NCBI RefSeq assembly: GCF_015326965.1
Contig: NZ_CP017659.1
Coordinates: 5,894,001 to 5,958,000 of the forward strand
Length of the DNA: 64,000 bases
Source: Paenibacillus sp. JZ16
GTDB lineage: Bacteria; Bacillota; Bacilli; Paenibacillales; Paenibacillaceae
Direction of reading: 5' to 3'
A program made the translations under genes and the position numbers. Shown here piece after piece: positions 42,362 through 51,427 of the stretch. The stretch's first letter is position 1. Every line of letters begins with the position of its first letter. Under the pieces are notes generated by a model that saw only the letters and a program-made list of their open reading frames with translations, searched no databases and was not told the origin of the DNA.

Positions 42362-43257
42362 AAATAAGATTGTCCCTGACTCAGAAAAGATCCATGCTCG
42401 GTCTCCTTTTCATCGCACCATGGCTGATCGGTTTCATCTTTTTGTTTGCCGGACCTTTGCTCCAGTCCATCCTGTTCAGCTTCAGTAAATTGAACATTTC
42501 CCCCACAGGCTATGAACTGGAGTCGGTTGGATGGAGCAATTTCAACACGGCGCTGTTCGTGGACGCGAATTTCAACCGGATCTTGACGGAATCGATACTG
42601 GGCATGGTGGTGGACGTTCCGCTGATCTTGTTCTTCAGTTTGTTCTCCGCCATTCTGCTGAATCAGAAATTCAGGGGGAGAGCCCTAGCAAGGGCGATAT
42701 TCTTCCTGCCGGTCATCCTGGCGTCAGGCGCAATTTCCGCAGCGGAAACTTCCGGTCTGATTAATCTGGTCGGAAATGCTACGGTGGCGGAGGAGCTCGG
42801 GCAAGCTTCCGGGCAATTCAATGTGCTGTCGATGGTGCGCATTTTATCCGAGGCCGGATTTCCCCTTACCGTAACCGAGTATATTATCGGGGCGGTCATG
42901 AGGATCTACGATATTATCAGCAGCTCGGGTGTTCAGATTCTGATCTTTCTTGCCGCCTTGCAGGCCGTCCCGGGTTCAATGTACGAGGTCGCGAAGATCG
43001 AAGGGGCTACCGCTTATGAATCGTTCTGGAAAATTACCTTTCCGATGGTCAGTCCGCTCATCCTGACAAACATGATTTATACCATCATCGATTCGTTCGC
43101 GGACAGCACTGTGACCCGGACGATATACGAGACGGCTTTCAAAACGCAGAATTTCGGGCTCAGTGCCGCGATGGCTTGGCTGTATACCATCGTTATCAGC
43201 TTGCTGCTGATTATTATGGGGATCATCGTCTCAAGGAAAACCTTTTATCAAAACTAA
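42358..43257 (+). CDS. Carbohydrate ABC importer permease (MalF type), pair 2
   Basis: A 299-residue permease with six predicted segments. The EAA loop reads YEVAKIEGATAYESFWKITFPMVSP near residue 210. The start overlaps the DUF5696 stop by 4 bases (ATGA). It probably works with the first binding lipoprotein of the operon. Confidence 0.92.
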   Translation: MKIRLSLTQKRSMLGLLFIAPWLIGFIFLFAGPLLQSILFSFSKLNISPTGYELESVGWSNFNTALFVDANFNRILTESILGMVVDVPLILFFSLFSAILLNQKFRGRALARAIFFLPVILASGAISAAETSGLINLVGNATVAEELGQASGQFNVLSMVRILSEAGFPLTVTEYIIGAVMRIYDIISSSGVQILIFLAALQAVPGSMYEVAKIEGATAYESFWKITFPMVSPLILTNMIYTIIDSFADSTVTRTIYETAFKTQNFGLSAAMAWLYTIVISLLLIIMGIIVSRKTFYQN

Positions 43258-43300
43258 TGGCTAAGAGATTCCTGACGGTACAGGAAAAAAGGAGGTCCGT

Positions 43301-44296
43301 ATGGCATCGATTCGGGATCGCTCGGACGAAACGGCTCAGGAACGAATGAACCGGTTCAAGAACAAGGCGCTGCCTATTCTGTGGGCGGTGTTCCGCTACC
43401 TGCTGATCATCGGCATTACATTCATCATCATCTATCCGATCATCTCCAAGTTCTCTGTGGCGTTTAAAGACAAACAGGATATTTATAATCCAACGATTTA
43501 TATGATTCCGGTGCATTTCACATTGGATAACTTCAAGCTCGTGCTCGACCTGCTGGATTATTGGCCGCTGCTGCTGAACACGATGATTTACGTATTCATC
43601 ACGATGCTGCTGACCACGATGTCGACCGCGCTTGCCGGATATGGCTTTGCCCGGTTCACCTTTCCAGGAAGCAACCTGCTGTTCGGCCTAGTCGTGCTGA
43701 CAATCTTGATTCCGATGAGCACGCTGATGGTACCGATGTATTTGCATTTTCGCAGCTTTGAAATTCTGGGGCTGGTTCATTTGTTTACCGGAAAAGAAGG
43801 TGTTAACCTGCTGAACAGCTACTGGCCCTCGATTATTACTTCGGCTACGGCCACCGGGCTTAAAGCCGGACTGTTCATTTATATCTTCCGTCAATTTTTC
43901 CGGGGGCTCCCGAAGGAGATTGAGGAAGCTGCGCTGATTGACGGTGCAGGCGGGATTAAGACATTTTTTGCGATCATGCTTCCCAATGCGATTCCGCCGC
44001 TTATTACGGTGACCCTGTTCTCGTTCGTCTGGCAGTATAATGACACCTTCTATACTTCGCTCTTTATGAGTGAGCAGTCGCTGATGCCGCTGAAGATCGC
44101 TTCCCTGCCTGCGGACGCGAACCAGTTTCTCCCGGCGCTGATGGGACTCGGTTCATCGGCCAAAGCCGATCCGAACTACGTGGCACTCGTGGTAGATACG
44201 GGGATATTGCTGGCCATTCTACCTCTTATTGGACTGTATTTGTTCGTGCAGCGCCACTTTGTGGAGAGCGTGGAGCGTACCGGAGTTGTCGGGTAA
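43301..44296 (+). CDS. Carbohydrate ABC importer permease (MalG type), pair 2
   Basis: A 331-residue permease with six predicted segments and a long polar N-terminal tail of about 25 residues. The EAA loop reads IEEAALIDGAGGIKTFFAIMLPNAIP near residue 210. RBS AAGGAGG. It completes the second permease pair; no ATPase gene exists in the 18-kb locus. Confidence 0.92.
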   Translation: MASIRDRSDETAQERMNRFKNKALPILWAVFRYLLIIGITFIIIYPIISKFSVAFKDKQDIYNPTIYMIPVHFTLDNFKLVLDLLDYWPLLLNTMIYVFITMLLTTMSTALAGYGFARFTFPGSNLLFGLVVLTILIPMSTLMVPMYLHFRSFEILGLVHLFTGKEGVNLLNSYWPSIITSATATGLKAGLFIYIFRQFFRGLPKEIEEAALIDGAGGIKTFFAIMLPNAIPPLITVTLFSFVWQYNDTFYTSLFMSEQSLMPLKIASLPADANQFLPALMGLGSSAKADPNYVALVVDTGILLAILPLIGLYLFVQRHFVESVERTGVVG

Positions 44297-44437
44297 AAGC
44301 TGCTGCAGGACAGGTGCATCGCCGAAGGATCGATATCATCTCGCAGGATAGAATGCCGTGTCGGAGGATAAGTCTTGTGCTTTGTTGCGGGCGGCAACCT
44401 TCACCTAATAAGAACTTACAGGACAGGAGTGAATCGC

Positions 44438-45454
44438 ATGACAAAAGCAAGCAGCACCCGCTTTGAGGTCCAGCCGGACCTGATCAACCCGGCCGCTTCC
44501 GATCAAGCCAAACGGCTAATGGAGTATTTGTGCAGCATCTATGGCAAACGGATGCTGACAGGGCAGCAGATTGGCGTTGTATCCACGCCGGAGTTCGACA
44601 TGATCCACGAGGTCACGGGGAAATACCCTGCCGTCGGCGGATTCGATTTCATGAATTACTCGCCTTCACGGGTGGAGCGCGGAGCCGAGTGTCAGGACAC
44701 GGATCTGGCGATGAAGTGGTGGAATCGCGGCGGGATCGTGACCTTCTGCTGGCACTGGAACGCCCCGAAGGATTTGGTGGATTTGCCGCCGGATCGGACC
44801 TGGGGCAGAGGCTTTTACACCAATGCGACAACCTTTGATATCGCACAGGCGATGGCGGAGCCTTCATCTGAAGAGTACGGCCTTATCATCCGGGATATCG
44901 ATGCTATCGCTGCCGAGCTCAAGCGTCTGCAGGATGCCGGCATTCCGGTGCTGTGGAGACCACTGCACGAGGCTTCGGGAGGCTGGTTCTGGTGGGGGGC
45001 CAAAGGCCCCGAGCCTTGCATCGCGCTCTGGAAGCTGATGTACGAACGCATGACGCATCACCACGAATTGAACAACCTCATCTGGGTATGGAACGGGCAG
45101 CATAAAGATTGGTATCCGGGCGATTCCTACGTCGATATCATCGGAGAGGACATTTACCCGCCTGCCCGGGATTACGGTTCGCAATCTGAGCGGTTCCGCA
45201 CGGCTTTATCGTATACGGATACGGCAAAAATCATTGCGCTGACCGAGAACGGCGTCATTCCCGACCCCGATCTCATGCTGGAGGACGGATGCCCGTGGGC
45301 ATGGAATTGCACGTGGTATGGAAACTTCGTGTTCACAGAAGAAGGAAATAAACGGAGGTATTCAGAAGAGTATACGGACGAGCAGCAGCTGATCCGAACC
45401 TATCATCATCCGTTTACGGTCACGCTGGATGAGCTTCCGGATCTGAAAGGCTGA
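44438..45454 (+). CDS. Glycoside hydrolase family 26, beta-mannanase type, intracellular
   Basis: A 338-residue GH26 enzyme consisting of the catalytic TIM barrel alone. Likely acid/base is Glu178 in RPLHEASGGWFWWG, and the nucleophile is Glu270 in ALTENG. HWNAPKD near residue 108 and YPGDSYVDIIGEDIY near 225 complete the active-site cleft. There is no signal peptide, so it acts in the cytoplasm on imported oligosaccharides, unlike classical secreted mannanases. The start ATG at 44438 has CAGGAG upstream. It lies 141 bases after the permease and 154 before the beta-mannosidase, with which it would break beta-manno-oligosaccharides down to mannose. Confidence 0.9.
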   Translation: MTKASSTRFEVQPDLINPAASDQAKRLMEYLCSIYGKRMLTGQQIGVVSTPEFDMIHEVTGKYPAVGGFDFMNYSPSRVERGAECQDTDLAMKWWNRGGIVTFCWHWNAPKDLVDLPPDRTWGRGFYTNATTFDIAQAMAEPSSEEYGLIIRDIDAIAAELKRLQDAGIPVLWRPLHEASGGWFWWGAKGPEPCIALWKLMYERMTHHHELNNLIWVWNGQHKDWYPGDSYVDIIGEDIYPPARDYGSQSERFRTALSYTDTAKIIALTENGVIPDPDLMLEDGCPWAWNCTWYGNFVFTEEGNKRRYSEEYTDEQQLIRTYHHPFTVTLDELPDLKG

Positions 45455-45608
45455 GCGGCCTTGTATCTGACAGGGATGCAGGCATAAGACGCAAGTAACG
45501 ACTGTAGAGCTAGAGTGGAGAACAAGCTGATGCGCGGAGAAGCCATATCTGTATGGAATATGACCCGATCCGCATCAAATAAATATATAGAGATGGAGAG
45601 ACTACATC

Positions 45609-48167
45609 ATGAATCATAACGTTATGACCTTAAACCAATGGAAATTCAAAGCGTGCGACGAATCCGAGTGGCTTCCGGCACAGGTGCCGGGCTGCGTACA
45701 CACGGACCTGCTGAAAAATGGCAAAATCCCGGATCCCTTCTACGGAACGAATGAGCATGACCTACAGTGGATCGACAAGAAGGATTGGGAGTATGAGACG
45801 ACATTTGACCTGGATCCGAATTTGAGCGCCCAATCCCGCATTGAACTCGTATTTGACGGCCTGGATACCTACGCGGACGTATTCATCAACGGGACGAATG
45901 TGCTTTCCGCGGATAATATGTTCCGTTCATGGCGGATCGATGTGAAATCGCAGCTAAAGACTTCCGGCAACGTGATTAACATTCGCTTCCGTTCCCCTAT
46001 CCAGGAGGATCTGCCGAAGCTTGCAAAGCTCGGATATCCGCTGCCGGCTACAAATGACCAGTCTGAGCTTGGAGGCCTGGGCGATCAGAAACTGAGCATA
46101 TTTTCCCGTAAAGCGCCTTATCATTATGGCTGGGATTGGGGACCGCGGTTTGTGACCAGCGGAATCTGGCGGGAAGCCCGGATTGAGGCTTGGTCCGAGG
46201 TGCGAATCGATGACTTGTTCATCCGTCAGGATGAGATTACTGCTGACATGGCTAGAGTTACCGCGGTAGCTGCAATCGAAGCGGGGCAACCATGGCAAGG
46301 GGTGCTGCGCGTAACCGCAGGCAGTCAGGTATGGGAACAGCAGGTACAGCTTGAAGAAGGCCGTCACTCGGTTGAATTAAATCTTGCGATTGCGGAGCCG
46401 AAGCTGTGGTGGTGCCGCGGCCTGGGCGAGGCTCATCTGTATTCGTTCCATGCCGAGCTGGTGGAAGCGGAACGGATCGTTGCAGGGAAAGAGGTTAGAA
46501 CCGGCCTTCGCACCGTCAAGCTGGTACGGGAACAGGATAGCCGCGGCACTTCTTTTTACATCGAGCTTAACGGCACGCCTGTGTTTGCCAAGGGGGCAAA
46601 CCATATCCCGAATGACAGCTTCATAACGGAAGTGACGGCAGAGCGCTACCGTCATGAAATCGCATCCGCAGCGGAGTCCAACATGAACATGCTGCGCGTA
46701 TGGGGCGGCGGTATTTATGAAGAGGACGTATTCTACGATCTGTGTGATGAATATGGAATCATGGTATGGCAGGACTTCATGTTCGCTTGCAGCATGTATC
46801 CAGGCGACGAGGCGTTTCTGGAGAACGTGCGGCTGGAAGCGGAGGAGAACCTGGTCCGTCTGCGGAATCATCCGAGCATCGTGCTCTGGTGCGGCAACAA
46901 CGAGATTGATTCTGCATGGGCGCATTATGAAGAGAAGGGCGGCTGGGGCTGGAAGCAGGACTATACCGAAGAACTCCGCGAGAAGATCTGGAGCGACTAC
47001 GAAAAGGTATTCCACGAAATTCTGCCTGAGGCTGTAACCGGTTATGCACCGGGAGCGGAGTATTGGCCTTCATCCCCGCTGGTATCGCTCAGCCATGACA
47101 AGGAGCAGCATGCCAATCCGTCCACAACGAGCGGAGATATTCATTACTGGGGCGTATGGCATAATACGGAGCCGTTTGATAACTACAATGTTTATGTCGG
47201 CCGGTTCATGAGTGAATACGGATTCCAGTCCTTCCCGGAACCGAAGACGGTCCGTACCTACGCCGAAGACGGCGATATGGAGCTGGAGTCAACGGTTATG
47301 CTGGCGCACCAGAAGAACGGTGCCGGCAATCGCTTGATCAAGACTTATATGGATCAATATTATAACGAGCCGAAGGATTTTGAAGCTTTCCTGCATATGA
47401 GCCAGATTCAGCAGGCCGAAGCAATGAAGATGGCGATTGAAGCCCATCGCCGCAACAAACCGTACTGCATGGGTACATTGTATTGGCAGATGAATGACTG
47501 CTGGCCAGTCGCTTCGTGGGCGGGCATGGATTATCTCGGCAGATGGAAGGCGCTGCAATATGTGGCCAAGCGCAGTTTCCGGGATGTGAGTCTGTCGATC
47601 GAGTCCAAGGACTCCGACATTCTGGTCCATCTTGTATCCGACATATCAGAAGAGGTCCAAGGGACTCTTAAGGTTCAGTTATTCGATTTTAACGGCAAAG
47701 AGCTCTATGTATCGGAGCAATCGATCCGTGCGGAAGAGCAAGCGTCGCTCGTTGTGTTCCGAGCTGTGAACGAGGAACTGCTTCGTGGACATGATCCAGC
47801 CGAGGTCGTGCTGTTGGCGCAATTGCTTAAGGACGGAGACGAGGTGGACAGCAAAACATTCTATTTCGTGAATGACAAACAACTTCGTCTGCATAGCCCG
47901 ACCATCCACGTGAAAGAGGTCGAGGGAAGCAACGGCACCACGTTTGTGCTGGAGAGCAACGTGCTTGCCCGCCACGTATGGCTGTCGTCGGAAGCGGAAG
48001 GCTTCTATAGCGATAACTTCTTCGACTTGATACCGGGAATTCCGATGACGGTTTCCTTCAGCTGCCGAAACAACGGAGAGCAGGCATTCGTACCTGGCAA
48101 GCCAGGTCAGGTCGAGGTTCGGTCCATGGCTGATTGCATTGACCAGGCGATGGTGCTGGCGATATAA
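45609..48167 (+). CDS. Beta-mannosidase, glycoside hydrolase family 2
   Basis: An 852-residue GH2 enzyme of beta-mannosidase length and order: N-terminal sugar-binding sandwich (residues 1-200; WLPAQVPGCVHTDLLKNGKIPDPF is the mannosidase hallmark), immunoglobulin-like domain, then TIM barrel. RVWGGGIYEEDVFYDLCDE near residue 360, acid/base Glu432 in WCGNNEID and nucleophile Glu536 in FMSEYGFQSFP are all present. No signal peptide, so cytoplasmic. It removes terminal beta-mannose from oligosaccharides produced or shortened by the GH26 enzyme. RBS GGAGAG. Last gene of the operon, followed by a strong terminator. Confidence 0.95.
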   Translation: MNHNVMTLNQWKFKACDESEWLPAQVPGCVHTDLLKNGKIPDPFYGTNEHDLQWIDKKDWEYETTFDLDPNLSAQSRIELVFDGLDTYADVFINGTNVLSADNMFRSWRIDVKSQLKTSGNVINIRFRSPIQEDLPKLAKLGYPLPATNDQSELGGLGDQKLSIFSRKAPYHYGWDWGPRFVTSGIWREARIEAWSEVRIDDLFIRQDEITADMARVTAVAAIEAGQPWQGVLRVTAGSQVWEQQVQLEEGRHSVELNLAIAEPKLWWCRGLGEAHLYSFHAELVEAERIVAGKEVRTGLRTVKLVREQDSRGTSFYIELNGTPVFAKGANHIPNDSFITEVTAERYRHEIASAAESNMNMLRVWGGGIYEEDVFYDLCDEYGIMVWQDFMFACSMYPGDEAFLENVRLEAEENLVRLRNHPSIVLWCGNNEIDSAWAHYEEKGGWGWKQDYTEELREKIWSDYEKVFHEILPEAVTGYAPGAEYWPSSPLVSLSHDKEQHANPSTTSGDIHYWGVWHNTEPFDNYNVYVGRFMSEYGFQSFPEPKTVRTYAEDGDMELESTVMLAHQKNGAGNRLIKTYMDQYYNEPKDFEAFLHMSQIQQAEAMKMAIEAHRRNKPYCMGTLYWQMNDCWPVASWAGMDYLGRWKALQYVAKRSFRDVSLSIESKDSDILVHLVSDISEEVQGTLKVQLFDFNGKELYVSEQSIRAEEQASLVVFRAVNEELLRGHDPAEVVLLAQLLKDGDEVDSKTFYFVNDKQLRLHSPTIHVKEVEGSNGTTFVLESNVLARHVWLSSEAEGFYSDNFFDLIPGIPMTVSFSCRNNGEQAFVPGKPGQVEVRSMADCIDQAMVLAI

Positions 48168-48198
48168 AAAAGAGACCATAATAGATCCGCTAAAAAGA

Positions 48199-48240
48199 GC
48201 CGCCCCTTCAAACGATTCTGGTGAAGGGGCGGCTTGTTTG
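48199..48240 (+). terminator. Terminator of the mannoside operon
   Basis: Perfect 12-bp stem GCCGCCCCTTCA/TGAAGGGGCGGC followed by TTGTTTGTCTTT. Confidence 0.9.
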
Positions 48241-48488
48241 TCTTTAGTGGAGCCATGAATTTGATGCTAACCATTTCATTGTTGGCTTAATCATAAGCGG
48301 GTGATCACGGGGGTCGACACCTTGATCTGGATACCGTTATGTGATAAAGGGTCCATGGGTTGTGATACAGGTCGGATGTCAGCAAACGAAAAGAAATCCG
48401 GCACGCTGCTATCAGTTATTCTAGGTTGGTACACATCCTGTTGGACATGCTCATACCCCATAAGCAAAGATCGGGAAGGAGGCTGAAC
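48241..48488. other. Intergenic region before the hydrolase gene
   Basis: No gene or strong signal recognised in 248 bases; it must hold the promoter of the following hydrolase gene. Confidence 0.5.
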
Positions 48489-49034
48489 ATGAAAAAACAA
48501 GTTTTGTTCATCCATAGTGCAGGCCCGCAAGGTATTCACCAAGGCAGCAGCGGCTTGATCGCCCATCTACAAGAACAGCTCGGTGAAGCTTATCATGTTA
48601 TATCCCCAGGCATGCCCGAGAATCTGGATTGTGCTCTGTGGAAAGCGCAGATAGCTAGTGAAATCGAGGAACTGGATGAGGAGCTTTTCCTCATAGGCCA
48701 TTCCCTAGGCGGCTCGGTGCTACTGAAATATCTCTCGGAAGAAGGCTGCAAGCGAACCATCTCTGGACTGTTCTTGGTCGCAGCCCCCTATTGGGGCAAG
48801 GACGAGAATTGGCAGCATGAAGAGTATACGTTATCCAAGTCATTTGCAGCCAAGCTACCGCACATATCAAAGTTAATTCTATACCACAGCCGTCACGATC
48901 CAGTAGTACCTTTCGCGCATGCCCAGCACTACGCGAAGCAGCTGCCCCAAGCCGTCACCCGAACATACGAGGGTGACGATCACTACTTCGGTAAGGGCTT
49001 GCCCGAGCTTGCAGATGATATCAAGCGCATGTAA
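48489..49034 (+). CDS. Alpha/beta hydrolase, RBBP9/YdeN type
   Basis: A 181-residue small serine hydrolase of the RBBP9/YdeN family. It starts KKQVLFIHSAG, with the nucleophile elbow LIGHSLGGSV near residue 76 (Ser), the acid in SRHDPVVP near 138 and the catalytic His in DDHYFG near 161. The start ATG at 48489 sits behind GGAAGGAGG. Substrate unknown; many members act on short esters. It appears monocistronic. Confidence 0.88.
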   Translation: MKKQVLFIHSAGPQGIHQGSSGLIAHLQEQLGEAYHVISPGMPENLDCALWKAQIASEIEELDEELFLIGHSLGGSVLLKYLSEEGCKRTISGLFLVAAPYWGKDENWQHEEYTLSKSFAAKLPHISKLILYHSRHDPVVPFAHAQHYAKQLPQAVTRTYEGDDHYFGKGLPELADDIKRM

Positions 49035-49485
49035 TCCAAGCCTTCAATCTTCGTCTGTTCAGCCACCCCTGTATATGTGAATTACAGGGGCGGCTTCCTC
49101 TCACCACCCTCCCAAAAAAGGGAGAGAGTGGCTGCGCCGCGGCTATCCTTCGTCCTTTTAAATGGTATACGAGATGCATCGAAGCATGAGCCAACAAGGC
49201 ATTACTTAAAGGTACTGCTCCAGCGGAGAAGGCGGAATGATTCTGGAGAAGCGATAGCGGTCTCCCGAAAGCTTTCTGAAAGAAAGCTGCATCGTAAGCG
49301 TAAACCGCACCCGGATTTCTACACTGGCCCATTCATTCATGAAATCTGGGGGCAACAGAGATCGGAAGAATCATCGCATGCGGAGCGATGCAAAAAACAG
49401 CCGGAGCGATGCAAAAGAATTCCTTACTCCCATTGCGATGCTATATGGGAGCCAGAAGTTAAGTGGCGCATATAAACCTCGCATC
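49035..49485. other. Structured intergenic region with repeats
   Basis: 451 bases without a credible gene; the open frames present have no ribosome sites or family resemblance. It contains a hairpin CCCCTGTA/TACAGGGG (49066-49090, possible terminator of the hydrolase), a tight hairpin AGCTTTCT-GAA-AGAAAGCT (49270-49288), and two direct copies of CGGAGCGATGCAAAA (49381-49395, 49402-49416). The density of structure suggests a non-coding RNA or an interspersed element. Confidence 0.5.
49381..49416. repeat. Direct repeat of 15 bases, period 21
   Basis: CGGAGCGATGCAAAA occurs at 49381-49395 and 49402-49416; a looser third copy (CATTGCGATGC) follows near 49431. Confidence 0.75.
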
Positions 49486-49530
49486 AAAAAAGACGACATC
49501 AGCTTTTCGCTAATGTCGTCCTCTTTTTTA
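49486..49530 (-). terminator. Terminator of the peptide-binding protein gene
   Basis: AAAAAAGACGACAT pairs with ATGTCGTC..TTTTTT. Read on the minus strand it begins at the stop codon and ends in six T. Confidence 0.9.
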
Positions 49531-51348
49531 CTTGCTCGCTTTATATGCGCTCAAGAATTCCTTCACCTTCGCCGGATCGGCCACCAGCTCGTTGCCGGTT
49601 TTTACGATTGGGCTGACGGTGGAGTAGGCTTTGATTTTGTTATTGTTGTAGTAAGTCAAAATTTCATCCTGGTTGATGGAGTAGAGCACGGCTCTTCTCA
49701 GATCATCGCTTGTTGCCACATCACGGTTCTTCGTGTTGAACAGCAAGTAGGATACGGCGTTGCTTTCGATCGTTTGCAGCTTCAGCTTGCTGTCGCCTTT
49801 AACCACATCGTATTTCGTTTCAGGCACGCCGTAGTACAAGTGAATCTCGCCGCTGCGCAGTGCGGAAAGCGTGCTGTCCGCATCCTTGATAAAGCGCACC
49901 TTCACTTGCTCGATTTTCGGTTCGTGCTCGGTGCCCTTCATGTAGCCAGGGTTTTTGAAGAAGGTCGCTTCATAGTCATTTTTGGAAGACAGAATATAAG
50001 GACCGCTGGCATACAGCGTGTTGTTATATTTGTCGCCTTCGGTTACCGTGTTTTGGTCGCCGTAAGGGATGTCTTTGTTCACATCGAATTTCTCAACGTC
50101 ATACGTGTTGATGGATTCCACTTGTTTCTTCGATACGATACCGGCCGATTGGTGAGCCAGGTAGTTCAACACTTGCGGGAACGGCTCAGTGGTCGTCAAT
50201 TTAATGACTTGGTATTTACCGTCTTTCGTGCTTGCTTGATTCTTGTCGTCAACGAGGGAAGTGATCTTGGTATCCAAGCCAGCTTCCAGCGCATCCTTAA
50301 TGCTTTCGCTGCCACCGGATACTTTGGTGTTCTCCAGTGCGCTCAGATCGGTTACAGCTTCAACCGTGTTGATATGCTCGTGAAGCGTGTAGGTGCGGTG
50401 ATCCGGTACCGAATTTTTGTCTTTGGCTCTGTTCATGGAGAAGATGACATCGTTAGCGCCTACGCGCTCGCCGGAATCTTCAGCCTTTTTGTTTGTGATT
50501 TTAGCAAAGTTAATGTCGTCTCTAAGAATGAAGTAATACTCCGAGTTGCCTTCGCCAATGGCATGGTTATAAGACAGCGAGCCTTCGGATGTGATCTTGT
50601 CATCATCGGTCAGGTTGATCAGACGTACGTTCATGTTGGTGTTGATGATGTTGATGGAACCGTCATTACCCTTGATTGGATCAAGAGAAGTCAGTTCGGA
50701 GATCGATTGGGACAGAATCAGCGGCTGCGAAGCACGCTTGGATTGGTCTTTGAAATCAACGGCTTCCCAAGGAAGGGAACGGGATTTCGAGAGACGGACG
50801 GAATTTTCGTCCAGGACGTCCTTGTTGAACGCTTGGCTCTTCAAGGAGATGTACAATGGTGCGATATAAGCTTTGTCTGTTACAAGACGTTGTTCCAGCT
50901 GTTTGTAAGTCTCAACAGCGTCTTCAGGCGTTTGCGTTGCTGCTTGGTCGATCAGCTTGTCCACTTCTTCGTCGGACAGGATGCTGTAGTCGCCGCCGGT
51001 TTTGAACAGGGAACGTACGGCATAGTCAGGGTTACCCGTGACGGTAGTCCAGCTGGACAGCGCGATGTCGTAGTTGCCGGCATCCTGCTGTGCCTTGAAG
51101 CTGCCGTAGTCCGCCTGCAGATTCAGCTTCACGTTGAAGCCGTTCTTCGTGAGCTGGTCGCGAATGATGTTGACATCGGATTCGTTCGAGCTCATGCCAA
51201 GCAGTTCAATATTAACAGCGGATGTGTCTGTAGCTGTATCCGATGGTTCTTGCTGATTTTGCTGTGCATCATCTTTGGTTGTTACGTTGCATCCGGCCAG
51301 TACAATAACTAGCGAGAGAAACAGTAACAGCAAGGAACTCTTTTTCAT
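49528..51348 (-). CDS. Peptide ABC importer substrate-binding lipoprotein (SBP_bac_5), circularly permuted
   Basis: A 606-residue lipoprotein; lipobox LAGC with Cys20; start ATG at 51348 behind AGGAGGG. It belongs to the OppA/DppA family but in a rearranged order. Residues 45-190 (VNIELLGMSSNESDVNIIRD, YDIALSSWTTVTGNPDYAVRSLF, AYIAPLYISLK) match the part that normally ends such proteins. Only then comes the usual beginning (LILSQSISELTSLDP near 207; FILRDDINFAKI near 270). The chain ends in the usual middle (SYLLFNTKNRDVATSDDLRRAVLYSINQDEIL) at DPAKVKEFLSAYKASK, which in normal members leads into the block found here at the N-terminus. This is a clean circular permutation. It lies 79 bases after the OppC-like gene in the same operon. 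Ligand probably peptide, inferred. Confidence 0.88.
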   Translation of the reverse strand: MKKSSLLLLFLSLVIVLAGCNVTTKDDAQQNQQEPSDTATDTSAVNIELLGMSSNESDVNIIRDQLTKNGFNVKLNLQADYGSFKAQQDAGNYDIALSSWTTVTGNPDYAVRSLFKTGGDYSILSDEEVDKLIDQAATQTPEDAVETYKQLEQRLVTDKAYIAPLYISLKSQAFNKDVLDENSVRLSKSRSLPWEAVDFKDQSKRASQPLILSQSISELTSLDPIKGNDGSINIINTNMNVRLINLTDDDKITSEGSLSYNHAIGEGNSEYYFILRDDINFAKITNKKAEDSGERVGANDVIFSMNRAKDKNSVPDHRTYTLHEHINTVEAVTDLSALENTKVSGGSESIKDALEAGLDTKITSLVDDKNQASTKDGKYQVIKLTTTEPFPQVLNYLAHQSAGIVSKKQVESINTYDVEKFDVNKDIPYGDQNTVTEGDKYNNTLYASGPYILSSKNDYEATFFKNPGYMKGTEHEPKIEQVKVRFIKDADSTLSALRSGEIHLYYGVPETKYDVVKGDSKLKLQTIESNAVSYLLFNTKNRDVATSDDLRRAVLYSINQDEILTYYNNNKIKAYSTVSPIVKTGNELVADPAKVKEFLSAYKASK

Positions 51349-51427
51349 TGGTGATACCCTCCTGAGTTGTATATATATAAAATATTTTTTGAAACCGATA
51401 GTTAGTGTGCCGAGGGCACGAAAAGTT

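Noticed and set aside
49077..49475. Possible 132-codon gene on the plus strand
   Set aside because: Its frame runs through hairpins and the direct repeat, has no ribosome site and an unnatural composition.
49339..51312. Long open frame (657 codons) on the plus strand across the peptide-binding protein gene
   Set aside because: It is antisense to a clear lipoprotein gene, has no ribosome site or family resemblance, and its length follows from the codon use of the real gene.
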